The position numbers and the translations under genes were made by a program. A DNA stretch of 64,000 bases from assembly GCF_900142515.1 (NCBI RefSeq), contig NZ_FRBC01000009.1, positions 34,296 to 98,295 of the forward strand, read 5' to 3'. Below are positions 52,672 to 60,628 of the stretch, one piece after another; positions within the stretch are counted from its first letter, which is position 1, and every line of letters starts with the position of its first letter. Source of the DNA: Pseudoselenomonas ruminantium. Lineage in GTDB: Bacteria; Bacillota; Negativicutes; Selenomonadales; Selenomonadaceae. The notes below the pieces were generated by a model. The model did not search any database and was not told the DNA's origin. It saw nothing but the letters and a program-made list of their open reading frames with translations.

Positions 52672-54051
52672 ATGTTCGGAAGTTTTCTGGGCGGTATTCA
52701 TCCCAAGGACGGCAAGGAACTGGCTAAGGACAAGCCGATTGAGGATATGCCCGTACCTGCGGAGCTCGTGGTTCCGTTGGGGCAGCATATCGGTGCCCCC
52801 TGTGCGCCCACGGTCAAGGTGGGCGACGAGGTCAAGCGGGGCCAGCTGATTGGCACAAGTCCTGCCTTTATGCACGCCGATATCCATGCGCCGGTTTCTG
52901 GCAAGGTGGTAAAGATTGAGCCAAGGCCGCATTCGGGCATGGGCAGCTGCCTGAGCGTGGTCATTGCCAGTGACGGCAATGATGAATGGGCAGAGGGTCT
53001 GCCTTTGGAGCGCAATTGGCAGGCTATGGAGAATGAGGAGATTCTCGCAGCTATCCAATCTGCCGGCATTGTCGGTATGGGCGGCGCGACTTTCCCGGCC
53101 CATATCAAGCTGAAGCCGGCTAAGCCCGTGGATATCCTGATTTTGAACGGTGCGGAATGCGAACCCTATCTGACGGCTGACTATCGGCTGATGCTGGAGG
53201 AAGGCGAGAAAATCATCACGGGCACGCAGATCCTGCAAAAACTTTTGGGGGTCAAGCGCACGGTCGTCGGCATTGAGGACAATAAACCAGAAGCCATCAA
53301 GGCCATGCAGGCGGTGGCCAAGGGCACGGGTATCGAAGTGGCAGCCCTCAAGACCAAGTACCCACAGGGCGCAGAGAAAATGCTCATCAAGGTCATTTCC
53401 GGCCGGGAAGTGCCCATGGGCGGTTTGCCCATGGATGTGGGCGCTGTGGTGCAGAATGTGGGCACTGTGGCGGCGATTGCCGATGCCGTGGAACACGGTT
53501 TGCCGCTGACCGAACGCATTACCACCGTGACCGGTGATGCCATTGCCGAGCCGAAGAATCTGCGTATCCGCATCGGTACGCCTTATCAGGCGGCTATCGA
53601 CTACTGTGGCGGCTTCAAGGAACAGCCTAAGAAGCTCATTGCCGGTGGCCCGATGATGGGCATGGCTCAGGCTACGGCGGCAGTGCCCGTGATGAAAGGT
53701 TCTTCCGGCATATTGGCGCTGACGGCCAAGCAGGTTGACCATGGCCCCGAGATGAACTGCATCCGCTGCGGCAAATGCGTCAAGGCCTGTCCGATGGGAC
53801 TGGTGCCCAGCATGTTGTCGATTTTGTCGGAGCGTCAGGCTTATGATGCCTGCCGGGATGATTATGGCCTGATGAATTGCGTAGAATGCGGCTGCTGCAC
53901 CTTCGTATGCCCGGCCAAGCGCAATATCGTGCAATATATCAAGAATGCCAAGGGTGTGATCCGGGCAGAACAGATGAAAGCCAAAGCGGCAGCTGAGGCG
54001 AAGAAGAAAGCTCAGGAAGCTGCGGAAGCGAAAAAGGAGGCGGTCAAATGA
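52672..54051 (+). CDS. rnfC: Rnf complex subunit RnfC
   Basis: The 459-residue peripheral subunit takes electrons from or gives them to NADH. A barrel-sandwich-like N-terminus (FLGGIHPKDGKELAKDKPIE, TSPAFMHADIHAPVSGKVVK) precedes the FMN/NADH domain (GIVGMGGATFPAHIKL, ILNGAECEPYLTADYRLMLE). Two [4Fe-4S] sites follow (CIRCGKCVKACPMG and CVECGCCTFVCPAKRNIV). The Ala/Lys-rich tail is normal for RnfC. ATG 52672 follows AAGAGGTGA; a frame from 52627 would overlap the upstream gene. It overlaps rnfD by four bases. Confidence 0.95.
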   Translation: MFGSFLGGIHPKDGKELAKDKPIEDMPVPAELVVPLGQHIGAPCAPTVKVGDEVKRGQLIGTSPAFMHADIHAPVSGKVVKIEPRPHSGMGSCLSVVIASDGNDEWAEGLPLERNWQAMENEEILAAIQSAGIVGMGGATFPAHIKLKPAKPVDILILNGAECEPYLTADYRLMLEEGEKIITGTQILQKLLGVKRTVVGIEDNKPEAIKAMQAVAKGTGIEVAALKTKYPQGAEKMLIKVISGREVPMGGLPMDVGAVVQNVGTVAAIADAVEHGLPLTERITTVTGDAIAEPKNLRIRIGTPYQAAIDYCGGFKEQPKKLIAGGPMMGMAQATAAVPVMKGSSGILALTAKQVDHGPEMNCIRCGKCVKACPMGLVPSMLSILSERQAYDACRDDYGLMNCVECGCCTFVCPAKRNIVQYIKNAKGVIRAEQMKAKAAAEAKKKAQEAAEAKKEAVK

Positions 54052-55058
54052 GTGAGGAAGCAATGAAGAAGGAACCGGAACTCTTTACGGTATCCGTATC
54101 GCCTCATATCCGTGACGATGAAACCATCAGCCATATCATGTGGCAGGTCAATGCGGCACTTTTGCCGGCCGCAATCTTTGCCATCTGGTGGTTCGGTATC
54201 CCTGCACTTATCAATATGCTTGTCGGTGTGGTCTTTGCCGTTTTAGGGGAATATATCTGGCAGAAAGGCATGCATCAGCCCATTACGGCCTTTGATGGCA
54301 GTGCCTGCATTACAGGCTTGCTTTTGGCTATGTCCATGTCACCGCTGCTGCCGCCGTATATGGTGGCCATCGGTTCTCTGCTGGCCATCATTGTGGCCAA
54401 GCAGTCCATGGGAGGCTTAGGCTTCAATATCTTCAATCCGGCCCATATCGGCCGGGCGGCGCTCATGGTTTCCTGGCCGGTGGCCATGACCACCTGGACG
54501 AAAATGACGGATGCTGCTGGCGGCGTGGATGCCATGACCAGCGCAACCCCGCTCAATATCCTCAAGATGCAGGGCTATGATGCTCTGGTGACCACTTTTG
54601 GCAGTCAGTCGGATTTGTACTGGAACTTATTCATCGGTACCCGCAATGGTTCGCTGGGTGAAACCAGCACCTTGCTGCTCTTGTTGGGCGGTCTGTATCT
54701 GATTTGGAAAGGCTATGTGAACTGGCAGGTGCCTGTGACCATGATTGCGACGGTTGCCGTGCTGACCTGGATTTTTGGCCCGGCAGGGCTGTTTACCGGT
54801 GATCCCATGTTCCATGTGATGGCGGGCGGCCTGATGCTCGGGGCCTTCTTCATGGCCACGGATATGGTGACCATTCCCATGACCATCAAGGGACAGCTGA
54901 TTTTTGCGGTGGGGGCTGGTGCCTTAACGGTGTTGATTCGTCTGGTGGGGGGCTATCCTGAAGGAGTATGCTATTCTCTGCTGTTGATGAATGCGGTGAC
55001 GCCGCTGATTGACCGGTTCTGCAAACCGCGGATCTTTGGGGCAGGAGGTGCGAAATAA
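54048..55058 (+). CDS. rnfD: Rnf complex subunit RnfD
   Basis: The 336-residue subunit has about nine membrane helices. SPHIRDDETISHIMWQVNAA opens the protein, and the flavinylation region DAMTSATPLNIL contains the Thr that carries covalent FMN. Other marks are NIFNPAHIGRAALMVSWP, FFMATDMVTIPMTIKGQLIF and GYPEGVCYSLLLMNAVTPLI. RnfD forms part of the membrane core that couples ferredoxin:NAD electron transfer to sodium or proton pumping. It shares a base with the rnfG start (TAATG). Confidence 0.95.
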   Translation: MSEEAMKKEPELFTVSVSPHIRDDETISHIMWQVNAALLPAAIFAIWWFGIPALINMLVGVVFAVLGEYIWQKGMHQPITAFDGSACITGLLLAMSMSPLLPPYMVAIGSLLAIIVAKQSMGGLGFNIFNPAHIGRAALMVSWPVAMTTWTKMTDAAGGVDAMTSATPLNILKMQGYDALVTTFGSQSDLYWNLFIGTRNGSLGETSTLLLLLGGLYLIWKGYVNWQVPVTMIATVAVLTWIFGPAGLFTGDPMFHVMAGGLMLGAFFMATDMVTIPMTIKGQLIFAVGAGALTVLIRLVGGYPEGVCYSLLLMNAVTPLIDRFCKPRIFGAGGAK

Positions 55059-55618
55059 TGAGCAGCAATGAACATTCCACGTTCAAGATCGCCTTTAACT
55101 TAGCGGCGGCCTGCTTTATCTCCGGCATCGTCATCGGTTCCGTGTATTTTGTGACGGCTCCTGTGGCGGCGCAGAAAGCCGAGGAAATGAAGCAGGAGTC
55201 CATGAAGTCTCTGGTGCCGGAAGCGGAACATTTTACGGAAGTGGCAGGTCATGAGGGCTGGTTTGCGGCGGAAAAAGGCGGCAAGGCCATTGCGTATATC
55301 GTACCCGGCGAAAGCAAGGGCTATGGCGGCAAGATCAAGATGCTCGTAGCCGTGACCGCCGATGCCAGGGTGATTGACTTTTCCATCTTAGAGCATAACG
55401 AAACCCCGGGCCTCGGGGATAATGCCCAGAAGCCTGCGTTCCGGCAGATGTTTGCCGGCAAGGGCGCAGACAAGCTGGAAGTCACGAAAGATCCCAATAA
55501 CAAGGAAAATATTCAGGCCATGACGGGCGCGACGATTTCCTCGCGCGCGGTGACCAAAGGCGTACGGGAGGCCGTAGAGGCTGTAGCCGCTTACAAGGCT
55601 GAGGGAGGTGCTAAGTGA
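55058..55618 (+). CDS. rnfG: Rnf complex subunit RnfG
   Basis: The 186-residue subunit has one N-terminal membrane anchor (about 11-30) and an FMN-binding domain facing outward. It contains VPGESKGYGGKIKMLVAV, EHNETPGLGDNAQKPAFRQM and the flavin-attachment site MTGATISSRAVTKGV, where a Thr near the end carries covalent FMN. It overlaps rnfE at TGATG. Confidence 0.93.
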   Translation: MSSNEHSTFKIAFNLAAACFISGIVIGSVYFVTAPVAAQKAEEMKQESMKSLVPEAEHFTEVAGHEGWFAAEKGGKAIAYIVPGESKGYGGKIKMLVAVTADARVIDFSILEHNETPGLGDNAQKPAFRQMFAGKGADKLEVTKDPNNKENIQAMTGATISSRAVTKGVREAVEAVAAYKAEGGAK

Positions 55619-56256
55619 TGAAGGAACATTGGCAAATATTCAGCAAGGGCCTGATTGCCGAAAATCCGATTTTCATTCTGGCCTTGTCTTTGTGTCCCGC
55701 GCTGGCCGTAACCACGACGGTCATCAACGGCCTGACCATGGGGCTTACGGTGACTTTCGTCATCACCACCAATAATGTGGTGGTATCCATCGTGCGTAAA
55801 TGGGTGAATCCCAAGGTGCGCGTGCCGGTGTATATCACATCCATTGCCACTATCGTAACGGTAGCGCAATTGGTGTTGCAGGCCTATTTCCCGGTGCTCT
55901 ACAAGGCCATGGGCATCTATCTGGCGCTGGTGGTGGTGTTCGCCATCATCCTGGCCAGAGCTGAGGTTTTCGCTTCCAAGAATGGCGTATTCAAATCCTT
56001 CCTCGACGGTTTCGGCATGGGCTGCGGCTTTACGCTGGCCATGCTGACCATTGCCGTTATCCGCGAGCTGATTGGTGCAGGTACCATCTTAGGAGTGCCG
56101 GTCTTTGGCGAGGGATACAATCCCATGCTCATGATGATCCTGCCGCCGGGGGCCTTCATCCTGATTGGTTATCTCGTGGCAGCCTGCAAGACCTGGAATG
56201 CCAAGCAGGAAGAAAAGGCCCGTATTGCGGAATTAAAAGCAGGAAAGGAGGCCTGA
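55618..56256 (+). CDS. rnfE: Rnf complex subunit RnfE
   Basis: The 212-residue subunit has six membrane helices. Conserved stretches are FSKGLIAENPIFILALSLCP, VSIVRKWVNPKVRVPVYITS and FASKNGVFKSFLDGFGMGCG. RnfE and RnfA are homologous and form the paired core with a membrane iron-sulphur centre. The ATG at 55618 overlaps the rnfG stop, and a GTG three bases earlier is also possible. The ribosome site is GGGAGG. Confidence 0.93.
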   Translation: MKEHWQIFSKGLIAENPIFILALSLCPALAVTTTVINGLTMGLTVTFVITTNNVVVSIVRKWVNPKVRVPVYITSIATIVTVAQLVLQAYFPVLYKAMGIYLALVVVFAIILARAEVFASKNGVFKSFLDGFGMGCGFTLAMLTIAVIRELIGAGTILGVPVFGEGYNPMLMMILPPGAFILIGYLVAACKTWNAKQEEKARIAELKAGKEA

Positions 56257-56259
56257 TTC

Positions 56260-56835
56260 ATGGGAGAGTATTTAACATTATTTATCGGCGCTGTGGTGGT
56301 CAATAACTTCGTGCTGACGAAATTTTTGGGCCTCTGTATCTTCTTCGGTATCTCCAAGAACCTCAGTGCCTCGGTAGGTATGGGTATGGCGGTGACTTCC
56401 GTCATGACCCTGAGCTCCATTCTGGCGTGGATCGTGTATTTCTTCGTGCTGGAACCATTGGGGCTGACATTCCTGACCACTATCGTCTTTGTCGTGCTCA
56501 CGGCAAGCTTCGTGCAGCTCCTGGAACTGGTCATCAAGAAGCAGGCACCGGCCCTCTACAATATGTGGGGCATTTACCTGCTGCTCATTGCCACCAACTG
56601 TATCGTGCTGGCTGTGCCTCTGCTGAACGTGGAGAACAATTACAGTCTCTTGAAGAGTATTGTCTTTGCTATCGGTTCCGGTTTAGGCTTTGCCGTGGCC
56701 ATCATCCTCATGGCCTCCCTGCGGGAAAAACTGGTCTACGCCAATGTGCCCAAACCTTTACAGGGCATTGGCATTGCTTTTATCCTAGCAGGCATGTTGT
56801 CGTTAGCCTTCTTGGGCTTCGCAGGAATGTTGTAA
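56260..56835 (+). CDS. rnfA: Rnf complex subunit RnfA
   Basis: The 191-residue subunit has six membrane helices. Marks are FIGAVVVNNFVLTKFLGLCI (with the Cys proposed to hold the membrane cluster), FFGISKNLSASVGMGMAVTS, YLLLIATNCIVLAVPLLNVE and LREKLVYANVPKPLQGIGIA. It starts after AAAGGAGG. In most Firmicutes rnfB follows rnfA at once. Here a 601-bp repeat element begins 36 bases after the stop. Confidence 0.94.
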   Translation: MGEYLTLFIGAVVVNNFVLTKFLGLCIFFGISKNLSASVGMGMAVTSVMTLSSILAWIVYFFVLEPLGLTFLTTIVFVVLTASFVQLLELVIKKQAPALYNMWGIYLLLIATNCIVLAVPLLNVENNYSLLKSIVFAIGSGLGFAVAIILMASLREKLVYANVPKPLQGIGIAFILAGMLSLAFLGFAGML

Positions 56836-56871
56836 AAGAAAGGGTCCGTGAAAATATTCCTACATATATAG

Positions 56872-57472
56872 ATTACAGTTTGTCGATGCGAGCCGGAATG
56901 CAATTGCTTACAAAGCAGTGGGGCGGCGGTGGGAATACTTTTTCGCCGCTCCACTAAATGACCCGCCAGCATAAGTACGCAACTTCCAGTAACTTGGCGC
57001 CGGGCAGGCCGGCGGCGCGTCTGTCAACGAAGTTTCCAGCACATGCTGTTTGCGGGCCAGTCCTCACTTCGTTCGGACAGTCGTTCCGTCGGCGAAAAAG
57101 CATCCCCACCGCCACCCAAAGTTACGTATCTCAAAACCGCTATGCCCTTGCTGAAAGCTGCAAACACATCGATGTGCTTGTTACGGGAGAAACGGTTCGT
57201 GCCAATGCCCAAAATCGTGCCTTGGGGCGAACGGGGGAGTGCTTTTTCTGTGGGAGCGACTGTCTGAGCGATAGCGAAGACCGGCCCGACACAAGTAGCA
57301 GCTAAAGAGCACGCTGAAAGACGCGCCGCTGGCCTGCCCGGCGCATCCAGCTAAGTAACTCTGACCTTGCAGGGAGGGTCGTTTAGCGGAAACAGAAAAA
57401 GCACTCCCCCGTGAACCCCTGACGGCGTATGAACGGGTTGCCTTTGGCACGAACTTATCAACAAACTGTAAT
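56872..57472. mobile_element. 601-bp fold-back (giant palindrome) element, copy B, between rnfA and rnfB
   Basis: This is an inverted copy of the element at 19219-19819 and has exactly the same length. The ends are ATTACAGTTTGTCG and CAACAAACTGTAAT. About 350 central bases compared by eye are near 90 percent identical between copies, with the most change in a 40-base stretch. The two arms of the element are themselves related in inverted order. No transposase is present. It accounts for most of the 718-base gap between rnfA and rnfB. Confidence 0.75.
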
Positions 57473-57553
57473 TTATAAACGCCCGCAATGAATGGATGGG
57501 CTTTAGGAGATATTTACATTTCCTTCAAGAGGTAACGGATGAGGTGGAGATAA

Positions 57554-58384
57554 ATGGAAAAAGCAATACTGATTATCGTCGTGCTGGTCGGTGTCGGGCT
57601 GTTCTTCGGCATCGTGCTGGCATTGGCGGATAAGAAATTCTATATGGCGGTGAATCCGCTGATCAATGAAGTCGAAGAAATCCTGCCCAAAGGCCAGTGC
57701 GGTGCTTGCGGCTTTGCGGGCTGTGCCAAGTATGCCGAAGCCGTGGTGGAAGATCCCACGGTGGCACCGAATCTCTGTGTGCCGGGCAAGGCGGCTGTGG
57801 CGGCAAAAGTCGCCGAGCTTACAGGCAAGAAAGCCGAGGCCACGGAACCCAAGTACGCTGCGCTGAAATGCCGGGGCACGAAAACTGCTGCGGCTATGGC
57901 GGCTCATTACGAGGGGGTGCCGGACTGTGCGGCGGCCAAGCTGATTCAGGGCGGCCCCAAGGGCTGCAAATTCGGCTGTATCGGTTTTGGCAATTGCGTC
58001 AAAGCCTGCCCCTTCGGCGCCATGAGCATGGGCCCGGACGGGCTGCCCGTGGTGGACAAGGACATTTGCACCGGCTGTGGCAAATGCGTAAGCACCTGCC
58101 CGCAAGCAATCCTGACCCTCAAGGGCTTCAATGACCCGGTGGAAGTCCTCTGCAGCTCCCACGACAAAGGCCCGGCAGCCAAGAAACTCTGTGCCAATGC
58201 CTGCATCGGCTGTGGCCTGTGCATGCGGAACTGCAGCCAAGGAGCTATCAAGATTGATAACTTCGTGGCCGTAGTGGACAGCAGCAAATGTGCAAATTGT
58301 CCAGAAGCAACATGTCTGGCCAAATGCCCCACGGGAGCGATACGGTCGCTGCTTGTTGCTGATGCAGCCATGAAAACGGCATAA
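57554..58384 (+). CDS. rnfB: Rnf complex subunit RnfB
   Basis: The 276-residue ferredoxin-interacting subunit has one N-terminal membrane helix (about 3-25). The cluster-binding motif CGACGFAGCAKYAEAVVEDP includes the CxxCxxxxC part and a later Cys. Ferredoxin-type clusters follow (CIGFGNCVKACPFGA, CTGCGKCVSTCPQAI, CIGCGLCMRNCSQGA, CANCPEATCLAKCPTGA). The ribosome site is GGTGGAG. The fold-back element separates it from the other rnf genes, so its expression may be lower or come from its own promoter. Confidence 0.95.
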   Translation: MEKAILIIVVLVGVGLFFGIVLALADKKFYMAVNPLINEVEEILPKGQCGACGFAGCAKYAEAVVEDPTVAPNLCVPGKAAVAAKVAELTGKKAEATEPKYAALKCRGTKTAAAMAAHYEGVPDCAAAKLIQGGPKGCKFGCIGFGNCVKACPFGAMSMGPDGLPVVDKDICTGCGKCVSTCPQAILTLKGFNDPVEVLCSSHDKGPAAKKLCANACIGCGLCMRNCSQGAIKIDNFVAVVDSSKCANCPEATCLAKCPTGAIRSLLVADAAMKTA

Positions 58385-58395
58385 AATCGGGAGGT

Positions 58396-58451
58396 AAGAC
58401 TGCGAAGCAGTAGAAGGGGGAGTTCCTGATTGCTGCTTCGCAGTTTCTGTT
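58396..58451 (+). terminator. Hairpin after rnfB
   Basis: ACTGCGAAGCAG pairs with CTGCTTCGCAGT across a loop of about 27 bases, and TTCTGTT follows. Confidence 0.6.
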
Positions 58452-58465
58452 GTCAGGTGATTGAA

Positions 58466-58510
58466 CAAAACAAGGCTGGCTCGTGGATGGAGCCAGCCTT
58501 GTTTTGTTTT
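58466..58510 (+). terminator. Strong terminator after the rnf operon
   Basis: AAAACAAGGCTGGCTC pairs with GAGCCAGCCTTGTTTT, followed by GTTTT. Confidence 0.93.
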
Positions 58511-58546
58511 CCGCATTTGTTGGCACTGGCAGGCGGCTGCCATAGC

Positions 58547-58564
58547 TGTCCATTGCAGTGGACA
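58547..58564. promoter_or_regulatory. PTS operator, distal site
   Basis: TGTCCATTGCAGTGGACA is a palindrome with TGTCCA and TGGACA arms. The identical 18 bases occur upstream of the regulator gene at 63338-63355. Confidence 0.75.
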
Positions 58565-58572
58565 GGAAAATA

Positions 58573-58590
58573 TGACCGTTGCAGTGGACA
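58573..58590. promoter_or_regulatory. PTS operator, proximal site
   Basis: TGACCGTTGCAGTGGACA differs from the distal site at two bases in the left arm. It starts 26 bases after the start of the distal site and ends 31 bases before the -10 box. Confidence 0.7.
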
Positions 58591-58621
58591 AACGAGTGGA
58601 AGCACGGGAAATCTGGTCTGT

Positions 58622-58627
58622 TATAAT
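58622..58627 (+). promoter_or_regulatory. -10 box of the PTS operon promoter
   Basis: TATAAT, with GAAGCA at the -35 position 17 bases upstream. The poor -35 fits an activator-dependent promoter. Confidence 0.6.
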
Positions 58628-58664
58628 ACAAAATGTAAGCGAAAGAGCGAAAGGGTGGTGCGTT

Positions 58665-59129
58665 ATGGAAGAACAGGCAAGTGTTCTCGATGTGATTGAC
58701 GCGGGGACGGTGCTGACGCATTTGCAGGCCCATGACAAGGCTGAGGTTTTGAGCATGATGGCAGATAGTCTGGAAGAAGCTGGTTACTTGCAGGATAAGG
58801 AAATTTATCTGCAGGATGTATATCAGCGGGAGTCCGAAGGAGTCACCGGGATTGGCGGCTACATCGCCATTCCCCACGGTAAGAGTGCCGGGGTACGCAA
58901 GATTGGCGTATCCATTGCGGTGCTGGATGAGGAAATCCCCTGGGAGTCTTTGGATGGACAAGGTGTAAAGGGAATCATCCTCTTTGCTGTAGGCAATGAT
59001 GACCGGGGTGCCCGGTCTCATTTGAAATTGCTGTCGCTCTTTGCCCGGAAACTGGGCCGGGAGGAAGTAGTTCACGATCTGTTGGCGGCTGATAGTGCTG
59101 CTGATGTACGCAAAGCTTTTATGAATTGA
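58665..59129 (+). CDS. PTS fructose-type EIIA component
   Basis: The 154-residue protein is an EIIA of the fructose/mannitol family. The phosphorylated His lies in GVTGIGGYIAIPHGKSAGVR. SLFARKLGREEVVHDLLAAD is the usual C-terminal part. It receives phosphate from HPr and passes it to EIIB, the next gene. A longer frame from 58461 would run through the terminator and operators, so ATG 58665 is chosen (AAGGGTGG upstream). Confidence 0.93.
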   Translation: MEEQASVLDVIDAGTVLTHLQAHDKAEVLSMMADSLEEAGYLQDKEIYLQDVYQRESEGVTGIGGYIAIPHGKSAGVRKIGVSIAVLDEEIPWESLDGQGVKGIILFAVGNDDRGARSHLKLLSLFARKLGREEVVHDLLAADSAADVRKAFMN

Positions 59130-59159
59130 TGATACATGGGAAAAGAAAGGGGATTCATC

Positions 59160-59471
59160 ATGAACATTGTTGGAATTTCTGCATGCACGGTGGGCATTGC
59201 TCATACTTACATTGCTCAGGAGAAGATTGAGGCGGCAGCGAAAAAGGCTGGGGATACGGTGAAAATCGAAACCCAGGGCACCATCGGGGTGGAAAATGCC
59301 CTGACCGCTGAGGAGATTGCCAGCGCTGATATCGTCCTGTTGGCAGTGGATGTGAAGGTTTCCGGAGAGGAACGATTTGCCGGGAAGAAAATCGTGCGGG
59401 TGCCGACGCAGATGGCCATCAAGTCACCGAATAAGCTGATAGCCAAGCTGCATGAACTGGCAGCTTCCTGA
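59160..59471 (+). CDS. PTS fructose-type EIIB component
   Basis: The 103-residue protein has the EIIB active-site start NIVGISACTVGIAHTYIAQE with the phosphocysteine Cys9, then KIETQGTIGVENALTAEEIA and VKVSGEERFAGKKIVRVPTQ. This is the fructose EIIB fold. ATG 59160 follows AAAGGGG, 30 bases after the EIIA stop. It lies between EIIA and EIIC of one operon. Confidence 0.93.
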   Translation: MNIVGISACTVGIAHTYIAQEKIEAAAKKAGDTVKIETQGTIGVENALTAEEIASADIVLLAVDVKVSGEERFAGKKIVRVPTQMAIKSPNKLIAKLHELAAS

Positions 59472-59511
59472 TAATGAAATTAGATGATTTGGGGATAAGG
59501 GGGATTTTATC

Positions 59512-60618
59512 ATGTCTATGAAAGAAGTTTGGCAGGCGGCAAATCCCAAGGGGCATTTGCTGACGGCAATTTCGTATCTGATTCCGATTGTCTGTGGTGC
59601 CGGTTTCATTATCGCCATTGGCATGGCCATGGGCGGGACTTACCAGGATTCATTGGTGGCCGGACAGTTTGATCTGTGGCAGGCTATGGCTACCATGGGC
59701 GGCAAGGCACTGGGCCTTCTGCCGGTGGTCATCGCTACAGGCATTGCTGGTTCTATTGCGGGCAAGCCGGGTATTGCTCCGGGCTTTGTGGCAGGTCTGT
59801 CAGCCAACGCCATCAGCGCTGGTTTCATCGGTGGTATCTTAGGCGGTTATCTGGCTGGTTATGCGGCTTTGGGCATCATCAAGAATGTGAAGGTGCCGGC
59901 TTGGGCAAGGGGGCTTATGCCTACGCTGATCGTTCCCTTCCTGGCATCGCTGTTCAGCGGTCTCGTGATGGTTTATATCATCGGCACGCCGGTCGGAGCC
60001 TTTACGGAGATGCTGACGAATTTCCTGCGCAGCATGGGAACTTCTTCCAATCTCATCATGGGTGCGGTTTTAGGGGCATTGTGCATTGTGGATTTTGGCG
60101 GCCCCATCAACAAGACCTGCTTTGCTTTCGTGCTGACGCTGCAGGCGCAGGGCATCAATGAGCCCATCACGGCCTTGCAGCTGGTCAATACGGCTACGCC
60201 TATCGGTTTTGGCCTGGCTTATTTCATCGCCAAACTGTTCCGGAAGAACATCTACAATAATGCTGAGATTGAGACTTTGAAATCCGCTGTGCCCATGGGT
60301 GTCGTGAATATCGTGGAAGGTGCCATTCCCATCGTCATGAACGATATCGTGCGGGGCATTACGGCAGCTGCTATCGGTGGTGCCTGCGGCGGTGCGGTGA
60401 CCATGGTCTACGGTGCAGATGCTACGGTTCCTTTCGGCGGCTTCCTGATGCTGCCCACCATGTCTCATCCGATGGCTGGCTTTATGGCTCTGCTGGTCAA
60501 CATTGTGGTAACGGGTACGGTTTATGCCCTGATTAAGGCAGAGGTACCGGTAGAGGCTCCGGTGGAAGATGAGGCCGAGGAAGAAGATCTGGCACTGGAC
60601 GAAATCAAGATTGGCTGA
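59512..60618 (+). CDS. PTS fructose-type EIIC permease
   Basis: The 368-residue permease has about nine membrane helices. Conserved EIIC features are HLLTAISYLIPIVCGAGFII, AGKPGIAPGFVAGLSANAIS, GGILGGYLAGYAALGI, GFGLAYFIAKLFRK and VPMGVVNIVEGAIPIVMNDI, with a short acidic tail. With the separate EIIA and EIIB it forms a complete sugar transporter that phosphorylates its substrate on entry. The neighbouring epimerase suggests that the imported ketose may be D-allulose (psicose). Confidence 0.92.
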   Translation: MSMKEVWQAANPKGHLLTAISYLIPIVCGAGFIIAIGMAMGGTYQDSLVAGQFDLWQAMATMGGKALGLLPVVIATGIAGSIAGKPGIAPGFVAGLSANAISAGFIGGILGGYLAGYAALGIIKNVKVPAWARGLMPTLIVPFLASLFSGLVMVYIIGTPVGAFTEMLTNFLRSMGTSSNLIMGAVLGALCIVDFGGPINKTCFAFVLTLQAQGINEPITALQLVNTATPIGFGLAYFIAKLFRKNIYNNAEIETLKSAVPMGVVNIVEGAIPIVMNDIVRGITAAAIGGACGGAVTMVYGADATVPFGGFLMLPTMSHPMAGFMALLVNIVVTGTVYALIKAEVPVEAPVEDEAEEEDLALDEIKIG

Positions 60619-60628
60619 GAGGTGTATC

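Noticed and set aside
58461..58664. Extension of the EIIA gene upstream
   Set aside because: It would pass through a strong terminator, two operators and a TATAAT box.
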